Assembly: GCA_011032825.1 (NCBI GenBank)
Contig: JAADJZ010000016.1
Span: forward strand, 868,001 to 932,000
DNA from: Massariosphaeria phaeospora
Lineage: Eukaryota > Ascomycota > Dothideomycetes > Pleosporales
Reading direction: 5' to 3'
DNA: 64,000 nt
Within the stretch, counting starts at the first letter, position 1, and each line of letters starts with the position of its first letter. The notes beneath the pieces are model-generated. The model saw only the letters and a program-made list of their open reading frames with translations. It was not told the DNA's origin and ran no database searches. Both the position numbers and the translations under genes were made by a program. Positions 45,590 through 56,600 of this stretch are shown one piece after another.

Positions 45590-47453
45590 ACGTACCTTAC
45601 GAGTTAGTAGATTACACAGGTTCGTAGATTACTTTTGCCAAGCTCCTACTAACTCTACCTATGTACGCAATGCCTTAACAACAATACTAGATAGAACCTT
45701 CTACAGAACGTTAGATACAAACTGCCCTTTAGGCTTTTAAACAAAACGCGACACTCTCTTAGCGACGCGCTGCAGCTATCTACAAAGTCGCTTAATTAAC
45801 ACTAAGCTGCTAACGCGTAGGACAGACTTCACAAGCAGATTGCTAGCCTAAATCAAGGAATCTAACAAAGACTAAAGAGGGCGTAGTTGTTGAGTATATA
45901 CTTGAGCTCATATCGCGCGGATTTCCTACTAGGCTCGCAGCTGTAGCTGATATGGCCAATTCCTTGCGCGCAGAGCGCAACCTAGGCTAGGTTAGCTTAA
46001 ACTAGCCTAGTACGTGGGTTATGCACAGCCTTGAGTTTACAATGAAGTTCAATCGCAAGTACAACTACAAGAAAGCGCTCTGCGAGGATTCTGAGATTAT
46101 CTAGAGCTAGTTTCGCCTAGTAGCCAACATGAAAGCCAAGTACGGTATCTAGAATGTAGACACGTACAACTTTGACGAGACAGGCTTCATAATAGGCTAG
46201 ATATCAACTAGGGCAGTTGTTACAGCTTCAGAGAGACGAGGACAGCCAAAGGCAATACAGCAAGGCAATAGAGAGTGAACGACAGTCATCTAGGGCATCA
46301 ACGCGACAGGGTAGGCCATTCTACCCTTCATCATCTTCAAGGGCTTCTACTACCTCTCTGCCTAGTACAAGGAGGATAACCTGCCTTAGGACTAGGTTAT
46401 TGCAGTCTCTGAGAACGGCTGGACAACGAATAATCTTGGTCTTGAGTAGTTGAAGCACTTTGATGAGCATACAAAGAAGAGAGTAGTTGGCAGCTACCGA
46501 CTGCTCGCAATTGACGGCCATGAGAGCTACGACTCGCTCGAATTCCAGCAATACTGCAAGGAGAACAAGATTATTACTATCTGCATGCTTTCGCACTCAT
46601 CGCACTTCCTACAGCCTCTTAATGTAGGTTGTTTTGCTCCTTTAAAGAAGGCGTATGGGCGCCAAGCTAAAGATCTCATGCGCAACCAGATCACTTACAT
46701 TACGAAACTCGAGTTCCTACCATGCTTTATACGCGCCTACAATGCTGCAATTACTCTAAGTAATATCCAAAGAGAGTTTCAAGGCGCTGGATTGGTCCTA
46801 TTTGACCCAGAATGGGTCATAACAGCCCTTGACGTCTGGTTGCGTACTCTATCACTACTACTGCCTATCAACAACGAGCCTTGGCAGTCGCAAACCCCAA
46901 GCAATACCCTTGAACTAGGGTCGCAATCGACGCTTGTAAAGGCAAGGATTTAGAGGCATATAGATAGCTTACCAACGTCTATAGTAGAGGCCTTTGAGAA
47001 GGTCTCAAAAGAAGCAGCAATTATCGCGCACAAGCTAGTGTTAGCGCAAAAGGAGATCGCAGAGCTTTGAGCGGCAAATAAGGCTGCCACGCGGCGTAGA
47101 TCGCATAAAAGGAAGCGGGTTCAGGCAGAGGGGACTTTGATAGTTGAGAACGAAGCTCGTCTAACTGCTCTACAGGAGTTTGGAGCGCGTAGTAATAGAA
47201 AGAAGCCAAAGTCGCAGGTGCGCGCTAGAGCAGGTGAACTATCTCAAAGGCGCTGCGAGCGGTGCAATTAGACTAGGCATAACGCGCGTACGTGTAAGCA
47301 AGCAGTAAAAGTAAACTCTAAATAATATCGCGTGTTTTATTACTCTATATAGGGCCAAAGTGGGCTGTTTTGCGCTAGAATAAAGTGGTTTTGGTGGGAG
47401 CTTGGCAAAAGTGATCCACGAACCTGTGTGATTCACTAACCCGTGAGGTACGT
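45590..47453 (+). mobile_element. pogo/Fot-type transposon F, youngest insertion
   Basis: 1864 bp between TA duplications (45588–45589 and 47454–47455), inserted in E1 at CTAAG|TA|ATTTAAG; the intact site is visible in E2. Inverted repeats: ACGTACCTTACGAGTTAGT at the left end and the inverse of ACGTACCTCACGGGTTAGT at the right. GC content is clearly higher than in the surrounding elements, and far fewer positions are mutated than in its relative D. Confidence 0.92.
45850..47326 (+). pseudogene. DDE (Tc1/mariner-pogo) transposase of element F
   Basis: Cut-and-paste transposase with about a dozen premature stops (mostly TAG, one TGA). Readable frame: VVEYILELISRGFPTRLAAV (HTH region, about 45880), TYNFDETGFIIG with the first catalytic Asp at 46174, LLAIDGHESYDSLEF with the second at 46513, and SHSSHFLQPLNVGCFAPLKKA. 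In the last block the third catalytic position, 36 codons on, is AAT (Asn, 46621) instead of Asp. The longest open piece is 46450–46953. The C-terminus has a CX2CX4HX4C zinc knuckle (Cys 47254 and 47263, His 47278, Cys 47293). Inactive because of stops and the Asp-to-Asn change. Confidence 0.88.
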
Positions 47454-50301
47454 TAATTTAAGTTATTTTAACTTATACTAGGTGCTAGAGAAAAAGTAGT
47501 AAAAAGAAAAAAGTAAGTAGTAGAAAGAAAGCTTGGCGCAGGTAAGCAACTCGCTTAGGTAAGCAACTTGCTAGAAATCTACGTTAGCTAACATCAAAGC
47601 TAAGTACAGTATCTAGAATAAAAATACGTTTAACTTCAACAAAGCAAGTTTTATAATAAGCTAGATATTAACTAAAGCTATTGTTATAGCTTTAGAGAAA
47701 CGAGAATAGTTAAAAGCAGTGTAGTAAAGTAATAGAAAGTAAACAACAGTTATCCAAAGCATCAACGCAACAAAGTAAGCTATTTTACTTTTTATTATTT
47801 TTTAAAGCAAGAACTACTTCTTTGCCTAGTACAAGAAAGAGAATCTACTTTACAATTAAGTTATTGCAGTTTCTAAAAACAGCTAGACAACAAATAAGCT
47901 TAGTTTGCAGTAGTTAAAGTACTTTAATAAGTATACAAAGAAAAGAGTAGTTAGCAGCTACTAACTACTCGCAATTAACAGCTATAAGAGCTATAACTCG
48001 CTTAAATTCTAGCAATACTACAAAAAAAACAAAATTATTACTATTTGTATGCTTCTGCACTTATCGCACTTTCTGCAGCTTTTTAATATAAGTTGTTTTA
48101 CTTTTTTAAAAAAAGCGTACAAGCGCTAAGCTAAAGATTTTATGCGCAACTAAATTACTTACATTACAAAACTTAAGTTTTTACTATACTTTATACGCGC
48201 TTATAATGTAGCAATTACTTTTAGTAATATTCAAAAAAAGTTTTAAAGCGCTAGATTGGTTTTATTTAACCTAAAATAGGTTATAATAGCTTTTAACGTT
48301 CGGTTGCGTACTCTATTACTACTACTATCTATTAACAACAAGCTCTAGTAGTTGCAAACTTTAAGCAATACTTTTAAACTAAAGTTGCAATTAACGCTTG
48401 TAAATGCAAGAATTTAAAAGTATATAAATAGCTTACTAACGTCTATAGTAAAGGCCTTTAAAAAAGTTTTAAAAAAAGCAGCTATTATTGCGTACAAGCT
48501 AGTGTTAGCGCAAAAGAAAATCGCAAAGCTTTAAGTAGCAAATAAAGCTGCTACGCAACGTAGATTGCATAAAAAAAAGTAAGTTTAAGCAGAAAAAACT
48601 TTAATAGTTAAAAATAGAGCTTGTTTAACTGCTCTAAAAGAGTTTAAAACGCGTAGTAATAAAAGAAAGCTAAAAACGCAAGTGCGCGCTAAAGTAGGTG
48701 AACTATTTTAAAAGTAGTGTAAATAGTGTAGTTAAACTAGGCATAACGCACGTACGTGTAAGCAAGTAGCAAAAGTAAACTCTAAATAATATTTTAAGTT
48801 AGATTGCTTTATATAGAGCTAAAGTAAGTTGTTTTGCGCTAGAATAAAGTAGTTTTGGTAAGAGCTTAGCAAAAGTGTTCGGCGAACTCGTATGTTCGGC
48901 GAGCTCGTAAAGTACGTTAGTTAATGCCTACGCAATATTAAAATACTAAAACTTTAACACGCGATAACTTTATAGCTATGCTATTTATTAATAAAGCGCT
49001 TGCAGCTTTAAAGTTGCTAAATCTTAGCAAATTTTTTTAGTATACAGAAATTGTAGCAAAATATAGCTGTAATTAATGTACGCTTGCTTAAAAGCACTAA
49101 AGTATTACAAAGCTACAAAACGTTAAAGCATAATAGCAACGCAACTTTACTCTATACAAAAAGTTAAAGCTTGTAAAATACATAGAAAAACTCTTAGCGC
49201 GTTACTTGCTACCTACTAAAGATATAGTTTAGAATTTCGCTTTTTATATAGCCAAACGAGAGGTTTTTAAAACCTAGGTTACGCGCTTTATTAACCAAAA
49301 CAACGTTTATTTTATATTAAAATAAGCAACTAGAATAGACTAGAATTGCTACGTAGCTAAGTTTGCAAGTAAGTACAAGCTGTACTTTAACTTGCTACAG
49401 CGTAAAATTAAAAGTATTACGTTAACGCTTAGCATACGTACAATATAAATTAAAAAAGCTTTATAATTAGTATTACAAGTAAGTTAAAACAAGTGTTTAG
49501 TAAAGCAATATAAAAAGCAAAGAAATTAAAGCAATTTCTTTAAAATAGCAATTGCAATTAGATAACTCTTTTAGCTTGTGTGTGCGCTAATAGCTTAGCT
49601 TTGCTACTAAACTTAATATATTCAAGTGCAAACAAGAGTATACAATTAAGCTAGGTAAATGCTATACAAGCTAGCAAGCATTAAGTTTTTATTACTTTAT
49701 TTCTATTAGGCTAGACGAACAACGATATTAGCTTAGTATAGCTTAAATAAGTTTTTAATTGCAAAACAAAAGCAAAAACTCGCTTAAGCTAGCGCTTATT
49801 TATTTTTAACAGCTATAGCTCGTACGTAACAAGTAGTTTTATTAACTACTATAATTAACACAAGATTTTGCTGTGTATATTTTTACTACACTTTACTTAA
49901 ACGTTGCAGCTGCTTAATATAGCTTTTTTTAAGCTTCTCTCTACCGCGTACGCAAAAAAGCTATTAAATTACTTTTACCGCGCCTAAAGCTAGCTTGCAG
50001 TAAAAAAAGCAATTTTTTTAAGCTTTTCTAGCGAGCTTAGCGCTTTTTTTTTTGTAAAAAAAACAATACTTAGCGCTTTTAAGCACACTAGAATAGCGCT
50101 GCTTAACAGCGTAGTAATTTTTGAAAAATTTGCTTACAATGCTCTATTTTGCAAAAGCTCTACTTTAGCGCTTAGCGTAGAGAATTAGCGCAAAATAAAC
50201 CGTTTTGTACGCTTTTTAGTGCGAGATTAAAGTAGTTACAACTAAAGTAGTAAATAGGTATAAGTTAAGTTAAAGTTAAGTTAGCTTACGTAAGACTTTA
50301 G

Positions 50302-50361
50302 TGCTAACTTAACTTATACCTACGCTAAAACGTTTTAGCGTAGGTATAAGTTAAGTTAGCA
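50302..50361. repeat. 60-bp perfect palindrome
   Basis: Arms TGCTAACTTAACTTATACC… and their exact inverse meet at ACGT (centre 50331/50332) with no spacer. It would extrude as a 30-bp-stem cruciform. Confidence 0.95.
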
Positions 50362-50422
50362 TAGACCTCTACAATTTTATATTTTAATATATTTTTTTTT
50401 ATAATTATAACAGCTAGTTATA

Positions 50423-52286
50423 ACGTAGATTTCTAGCGAGTTGCTTACCTAAGCGAGTTGCTTACTTGCGCCAAGCTTTTTTTCTACTACTTACTTCTTT
50501 CTTTCTACTACTTTCTTTCTAGCACCTAGTATAGGTTAAAATAACTTAAATTACTTAGAATTAACTACTGCATTTAACCTACACGTGCGCTTATTGTGCT
50601 TTAGCTTGCCGCAGCGTTTACAGCGTCTTAAAAGCTAGCTGCCCTAATTACTAGCATTACTACAAGCTTTTTTTTTTGCTTTTTTTTTATTACTGCGCGT
50701 TTTAAACGCTTTAAGAGTTGTTAAGCGCACGCTTTTTTTAACTGTAAAAGTACTCTTTTGCTGCACACGCTTTCTTTTGTGCAATTTTTGTTGCAAAGAA
50801 GCTTTGTTAGTAGCTTAAAGTTTAGCAACTTAGTTGCGCAGTAGCAGCATAAAAGCTGCTGCATACTTTGCGCCTTTAAAAAGCTTTGCAAAAGCATTAA
50901 CTATTAAAGTAAAAAAGCTATCTACATGCTTTTAAATTTTCTTTCAAATTAGCGTTAATTGCAACTTAAATTTTAAAGTATTGCTTAGAGTTTAAGACTG
51001 CTAGGAACTGTTCTCTATAGTAAGTAATAGTAGAGTGCAAAGCTGCACGTTAAGCTTCAAAATTACTACTTCTAAGTTAAATAAAACTAATCTAGCACTT
51101 TAAAAGCTTTTTTAGATATTGCTTTTTGTAATAAAAGCGTTGTAAGCGCTAATAAAGCATAGCAGAAACTTAAGTTTAGTAATGTAGTTAATCTAGTTGC
51201 GCATTAGATTCTTGGCTTAGCAGCTGTACGCCTTTTTTAAAAGCGCAAAACAGCTAACATTAAAAAGCTGTAAAAAGTGCGACAAGTAAAAAAGTATGCA
51301 AAAAGTAACAATGCTGTTATTCTTATAGTACTGCTAGAAAGCAAGCGAGTTATAGCTTTTATAGCTGTTAATAAAAAGTAAACGTACTATTCTAACAGTA
51401 CGTTTCTTTGTATAAGCGTTAAAGTGCTTTAACTACTCTAAACCTAGCTCGTTGTTTGTCTAGCCGTTCTTAGAGACTGCGATAACTTAGTTGCGAAGTA
51501 GGCTATTTTTCTCGTACTAGACAAAAAAGTAGTTCTTGCTTTAAAAAATAATAAAAAGTAGAATAGCTTACTTTATTGCGTTAACGCTTTGTACTACTGT
51601 TGTCTACTTTCTATTACTTTGCTGCACTATTTTTAGCTGTTTTTAACGCTCTAAGCTAGTAATTACTATACCTATTGAGATCTAGCCTATTATAAAGCTT
51701 ATTTTATTAAAGTTGTAAGTGTTCTCGTTTACTACGCTGTACTTAGCTTTTATATTTGCTACAAGCTTAAACTAGTTAGCTACAAGCTTAAAATTCTTAT
51801 AGAAAGCTCTTTTATAGTTGTACTTTTAATTAAACTTAATTTAAAGCTTAAGGTAACGCCTAACGAACAACGTAACTTAGTTCTTTTTAACTAGTAGCTA
51901 GCCTCGCGCTGCGAGTAGTAGGTTAGCTTTATTCTTTAACTTAGCAAGCTTAAGTAGAAAGCTTCGCGCGTTAAAGTTAACAGCATACTTTTTAATTACT
52001 GTGTTTTTTGTTAAACAAAGCTTTATTAAGTTAAGTGTGCAATCGCGTTGTAAGAGTTTTTTAGTAAGCTAATTGCTTAGTGTTTTTTAAAGAACGTTGT
52101 AGATTAATGCAGCGCGTTGCTAAAAAAGTATTGCGTTGCGTTAGATAGCCTAGATCGCAAGCTATATTTAGCTTTTGTTTAAAGCGCGTAGCGCGTTGTG
52201 TAGTTAAGCTATCGCGTAGTAAAAAGAAAAAAGTAGGTGTTGGTAAGAAGCTTAGCGCAAGTAAGCAACTCGCTAGAGATCTACGT
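50423..52286 (-). mobile_element. pogo/Fot-type transposon E2, full length, RIP-dead
   Basis: 1864 bp, TA duplications at 50421–50422 and 52287–52288, inverted repeats identical in type to E1 (ACGTAGATTTCTAGCGAGTT and inverse). The transposase runs on the minus strand, with the C-terminal knuckle near 50590–50630 and the N-terminal end near 52.0 kb. It shows the uninterrupted version of the site where F landed in E1 (near 50548–50560). Confidence 0.88.
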
Positions 52287-53049
52287 TAACTCAACTTTAA
52301 CCTACGCTTTAATTACTCTAACTTAACTTTAACTCTAAGTTTGTGCAACTCTAACTTAACTTATACCCAACAATAAGTACTTTCTACTTATTCGCTAGCG
52401 TAGTTACAACGCTTGTAAGCTGCGCAGCTCGCTCTACTATATTTCTATACAAAATAAGCTTTTCTACACTAAAATTACTAGCTTAAAAAAAGCTCTACAG
52501 GTTAAAAAACGCTATAACAATAAAAGCAAGCTTTTTAATTTGCAGCAATAGTAGAAGTACTACGGCGAAGCTACTTTCTAGTTGCTACGCAAGATAAAAA
52601 AAGCGCAGTATCGCAAAATTGTAACTTAATAAAAAAAAAACAGCAGCAACTTTGAAAGGCTAAAATAAAAAAGCTACAATAGGCTAATAAGCTATACAAG
52701 CAAAAAATTGTAGAAAAAAAGCGTATAGCTTAAGAAGCAGCGAAAGCAGCGAAAAAAAAAAGAAATTTAACAAAGCTACTAAGCAAGCTGCTTAAAAAGC
52801 AGCTCGCAACGCTAAGAAAGCTATACAATTATTTTTAAAAAAAAAGAAAAAAGCTTTACGCGCTTTTTTATATAACAACAAGCGCTAAAAACGTGTTAGT
52901 GCTGCTGCAGCTTCTGTTGCAGCGCTAGTGCTTGCATTAGCTGCCCTAGCGCTTACTACACGCCGTAGTCGCTCTATTAATTTTTTAAAAAAATTTGAAT
53001 AAGCTAAACTGTAGAGCGCACTGTATTTACTATTTTACTATAAAATTAT

Positions 53050-53600
53050 ATACTTATAGCAATTGTATGTAGCTATACAGCTTCATGTTCAAGATCGCGA
53101 TTATAGTGTTGCGCAGGCATTGACTGAACGCGGGCATTGAGTGCACGGACATGGTATCCAATAGCAATTCTTTCTAAAATAAGGAGAAATGCTAGGCACA
53201 GCCTATTCAAGCCTAGTAACAGGGATTCGTTCATGTCACTCGCCGTTGAAGAATGCAAGAGATATTGACATCTCAGAGACTGGTTCATTTCGCGTTTGTT
53301 GTGCCCTTTCCATTCTCGAGGGATTAATAGAGGTGCACTCTCTGCGGGGACGGACAGAAAAACATGTCTTAGTGTCGCTGACGATATTTGATGTAGCTTT
53401 CGTAAATGCAGGGGCAACAAAAGCGCCGTACATGCGTATTCCCTCTGCACAAGGATAAAGCTGAAAACCATATGGAACTTCGTGGGAGGAAGATGATGAT
53501 ACCCATGAACTATCCGGTAGTTATTTTTCCAGGTCCTGTCGGAAATCACCCAAAGTGTTCCACATCTAATCCCATTTGGAGATATTTGCTTAGGTATTGG
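53050..53600. other. Right border of AT-rich block
   Basis: Composition changes abruptly near 53070. A minus-strand ORF of 181 codons (53073–53618) shows no domain, no signal peptide and no coding bias I can support, so I do not call it a gene. Confidence 0.5.
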
Positions 53601-56600
53601 TAACGACCGAGGGCCCACATGGTTCCTCGGAAGCTGCGTTTTTGGACAGCTATGTGACTGTGGTAGGTCATCTTCTCTCCATAGAGAGAGCGTCCACTAC
53701 GATGTAGGTTCGCATTTCGACAACTAAATGAGCCAAAAGCCACATGAGAACCGATGCTTGACTTTTTTGAGATTTCCGGACAGCGATTATGTGGAGTCTG
53801 AAGATTCAACTCTCAGGAAGAGATCTGGCCTCTGTATCACGTCGCATCACCCATATGTCCTCATTCAGAAACCATGGGTGTATATAAATCGCAATTCTAC
53901 AGGGTCCCATACCACAGTTTTGTCTGTGGTTTCAGTCGCCAGAGAACAGCCTCAACATCGCTCGACATCGGCGTCTCTTTCTACCTAATTTAATGTAAAA
54001 AGAGGCGAAAGACATTTAAGGGTAGCTCGTGCTTCTTAAACTTCTGAGGAAAGAACAGAACCTATATCATCTTCAGCAGATGAGGAGGCGTGAAGGCTTG
54101 CGGGAGGACGAGGGAACGAAGCCATAAAATTGTTACAAGGGCCATTTCGATATCCTAGGCCTTCGAATCTCAGGAGAAGGGTAACAAGATATTCATATTG
54201 ACGTTTGAGTACTGCTGCGGAAACTTCGAGTCATTCAAAGTACTGACCCCTTGTTATAATGCCCCGCGCATGTATGAGTGCGGCACAGGGGAGACCCCAT
54301 GAGCTTGAGCCTCATGTTGTTTCTCTTAGGCTAGGCGAGAGTCAGAGAAGTCTCATGAGCATAATATGTCTTATTTTGAGACCTGAGTCTAGGCATAGTG
54401 GTGAGAAGGAGACGAGGTCCATGGGGACTGGGTACACCAAGAGAGCGTGTATTCACTTCCCAAAGGCCCTTGACGTCGCAAATCAGATGCTCACATAACC
54501 AACGGCAGCGCGGCGTTCCATGATGCAAGAACTGCCACCTTTTTTATTGTGGCAAGATGCAAAGCTTGTTTCGTCGAGCTTCGCATTGCGATCATTGCGA
54601 GAGTTATGTTTGGTTAATTTCCGAACTCTCGAACACTCAACAGAGCAAAGCACGCTTGGATGTTTTTACTTTCAAGCTCGCCACGGAGTCCCATGGGCGA
54701 AGATGCCGTCACTTTTACACCCAGGAGATCGAATAATTTCTGGGGTTTTCAGATTCATGATAGTCCAACAACGACCATTTCGTAGAGGTTTTGCATATAA
54801 ACTAGTGGCCCTTCGGTGGAATAAAGGAACGAGCCTTCAATACTCCAAAGACCAGAACGCGCCCCATGACTCGATCGTATTCACTTTTTTTTAGAACAGC
54901 CTGGGTTAAGTCGAAATAGTTACAGTCGGCTGGCTACGGTGCAGTATCCAAGTCAACCCGACCAAGAAGCAACCATACATCATTACACAGTCCCTTTCTT
55001 AACGCGCCCTATCGTAGTGCAGTGCAGTATCCATGCCGGCAGTATATTTGCGCTTCTAGTGTCGCATCTAATCTCGGTTTCGAGATTTGTATTGTAACGC
55101 CGACGGCAAGAACATGTAAAAGGGCAGAATTCGTTCTGCAATTCATCGTTCAGAGATGCCCCATGCAGTGAACCTGTACGTGATAAAAACAGGGAGTCTG
55201 TTTTCCGTATTATAGACGCATAGGTAGAGTCCAACAACATAATGTGAGCATAAACGAAGTTTCTCATCTCCGGAGACCCAACACATTGATCTTTAGCATG
55301 GTGCTTTAGTTCTCAGAATAACGACTCGCATAGCAAGTTGATTGTATTCTTGAGATCAAAACCCGCAAGACACCTTCTGTGCTAGCAAGTCTTTCTAGGA
55401 GATTCGCGAGCTTGGTTTGTTATAGTCTTTAATTTCAGATCGCCTGCATGATAGGAATAGGAAGTGTCTTTAAGTCGGCGCAGGAGACGGACTCTCGAGG
55501 ATACATGATACGAAGTTATGATAATTTTGATATGTACGAAACTTTCGTAGGGTTCTGACACCAAGTGGTGCGTCTGAGGAACGTTCGGGAGTCCCTGTAT
55601 TCTGGTCAAGATGACCGAGTACGTGTAAACATTGGGTCCATGGAGAACGACATATCGTAGTCAATGCAAACTTTGAGAGGAACCCATCAGCATCGTCTAT
55701 TCAAGCGTCCGATTCCGTAGAGTCTGGCCTTGGTCTAGAGCGAAATCATTTATCTAGTCTTCGAATACTTTCCAGTCCGCGCTGGAGAAATTTCCATCGC
55801 ACTACCTTGGGCAATTTTTTCGAACGCGAAGCGAATAAAATCATGTCCAGTAGGCCAACGATATTTTAGCAGCGTTCGATGCAAGTTTGAGTATGTTGGT
55901 ACTTCGAGCTTAGGGAGCCACTACATGGTCGTTGTTCTAAACTATTTCAGTCCGCAGAAACCAGATCTCCATGAGCTATTTTCAAGGTCTTTTCTAGTAC
56001 GGAGCAAACAAGACCATCTTCCTGTTGTATATTTGTTTTGCGCGGACTCCGCCACCACGGACTCATACATACGTTTCCATTCATGTTGTTTCATCGTCCA
56101 TCACATCAAATGCTTTGTTACACACTTATTTTAGCCCGCCCGGGACCGAATCCCATAGTGATATAATAGTAGCGATTTCCGATGGTCAAGGAAGCGGGAA
56201 AGAAACCGACTCCCATCGAAATCACATGCAGCGACTTCAGTTCCATGCCCCAAAACATCTTTGACTCGAGCTATGTCGCTTTTCTGCGTTCTGCTGTCCA
56301 GCATGTAACGCTCGAAGTGTAATTTCGTCCACAGCGGAATCTCCATATTGTGATATCCACAAACGTTCGGTTGTTGAGTCCAGAGATTCGTCTAAAGGGA
56401 AGTCGACGCCATGGATGCTTCGACGCTAAGTTTTTTAAGTCCCTGATCCTACTTTCCAAGCATCTCGCGTTTGCACCGAGCATTTTGACTGAACATAGGT
56501 CCAAGTCTCCATGAGATCTTTACTCTACTGTTTCGTGTCTGTAGTCGAGCGCTCCAGGACATCGCGTTGGTATTTCTCGCACCGCACCATGGTTATTTGC

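Larger units (their letters stand above)
43838..47584 (+). mobile_element. pogo/Fot-type transposon E1, split by element F
   Basis: Ends ACGTAGATTTCTAGCGAGTT and inverse, flanked by TA at 43836–43837 and 47585–47586 and inserted in element D. Own length about 1.88 kb once element F and one TA are removed. The plus-strand transposase (about 44.1–45.58 kb) is RIP-dead. Readable blocks: TYNFNKTGFII (first Asp now Asn), LLLINSYKSY, SCFAPLKKAYG, LMRN, YITKLKFLLYFISAYNA and a C-terminal knuckle near 45500–45565. Sub-terminal repeats GCGAGTTGCTTACCT occur twice at each end. Confidence 0.88.
35635..48917 (+). mobile_element. pogo/Fot-type transposon D, split by two nested insertions
   Basis: Ends ACGTACTTTAC (35635) and its inverse at 48917, flanked by TA at 35633–35634 and 48918–48919. 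Own sequence: 35635–35835, 43506–43835 and 47585–48917, about 1.86 kb in total. Read across the insertions, it matches element F (45590–47453) from end to end. The plus-strand transposase is heavily mutated; 47930–48790 keeps SYNSLKF-type blocks and the C-terminal knuckle region. Interrupted by gypsy element C (GTTTC duplicated) and by pogo element E1 (TA duplicated). Confidence 0.88.
50257..52424. mobile_element. TTAACTT-rich element H, host of pogo element E2
   Basis: Sequence inserted in family Q: GTAAATAGGTATAAGTTAAG at the left and TACTTATTCGCTAGCGTA at the right, built of AACTTAAGT/TTAACTT repeats. The right part (52290–52424) matches 15925–16062. It holds the 60-bp palindrome at 50302–50361 and is interrupted by E2. 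Perhaps a non-autonomous (MITE-like) element; boundaries by eye. Confidence 0.5.
48920..53030 (+). mobile_element. Fourth pogo-type transposon (family Q), split at about 50256/52425
   Basis: Plus-strand DDE transposase remnant of another family. From 49.35 kb: KYKLYFNLLQRKI, then about 49795–49960 LFLTA/YSSYV, HKILLCIF and LQLLNIAFF blocks (the DGHxSHV, HKI and LQPLDV positions of pogo transposases). The C-terminal half resumes after the insertion at 52425–53020: a Lys/Arg/Ala-rich coiled-coil-like stretch (EAATF, KQRKQRKKKEI) ending in TTRRSRSINFLKKFE, a typical end of these proteins. Termini not identified; the left side abuts element D. Confidence 0.7.

Noticed and set aside
53073..53618. 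181-codon minus-strand ORF
   Set aside because: Starts at GTG, no recognisable motif, overlaps open frames on the other strand; likely chance.
53922..53941. Perfect 7-bp hairpin ACCACAG–CTGTGGT downstream of a TATATAAA
   Set aside because: Too short and isolated to support an RNA gene or terminator.
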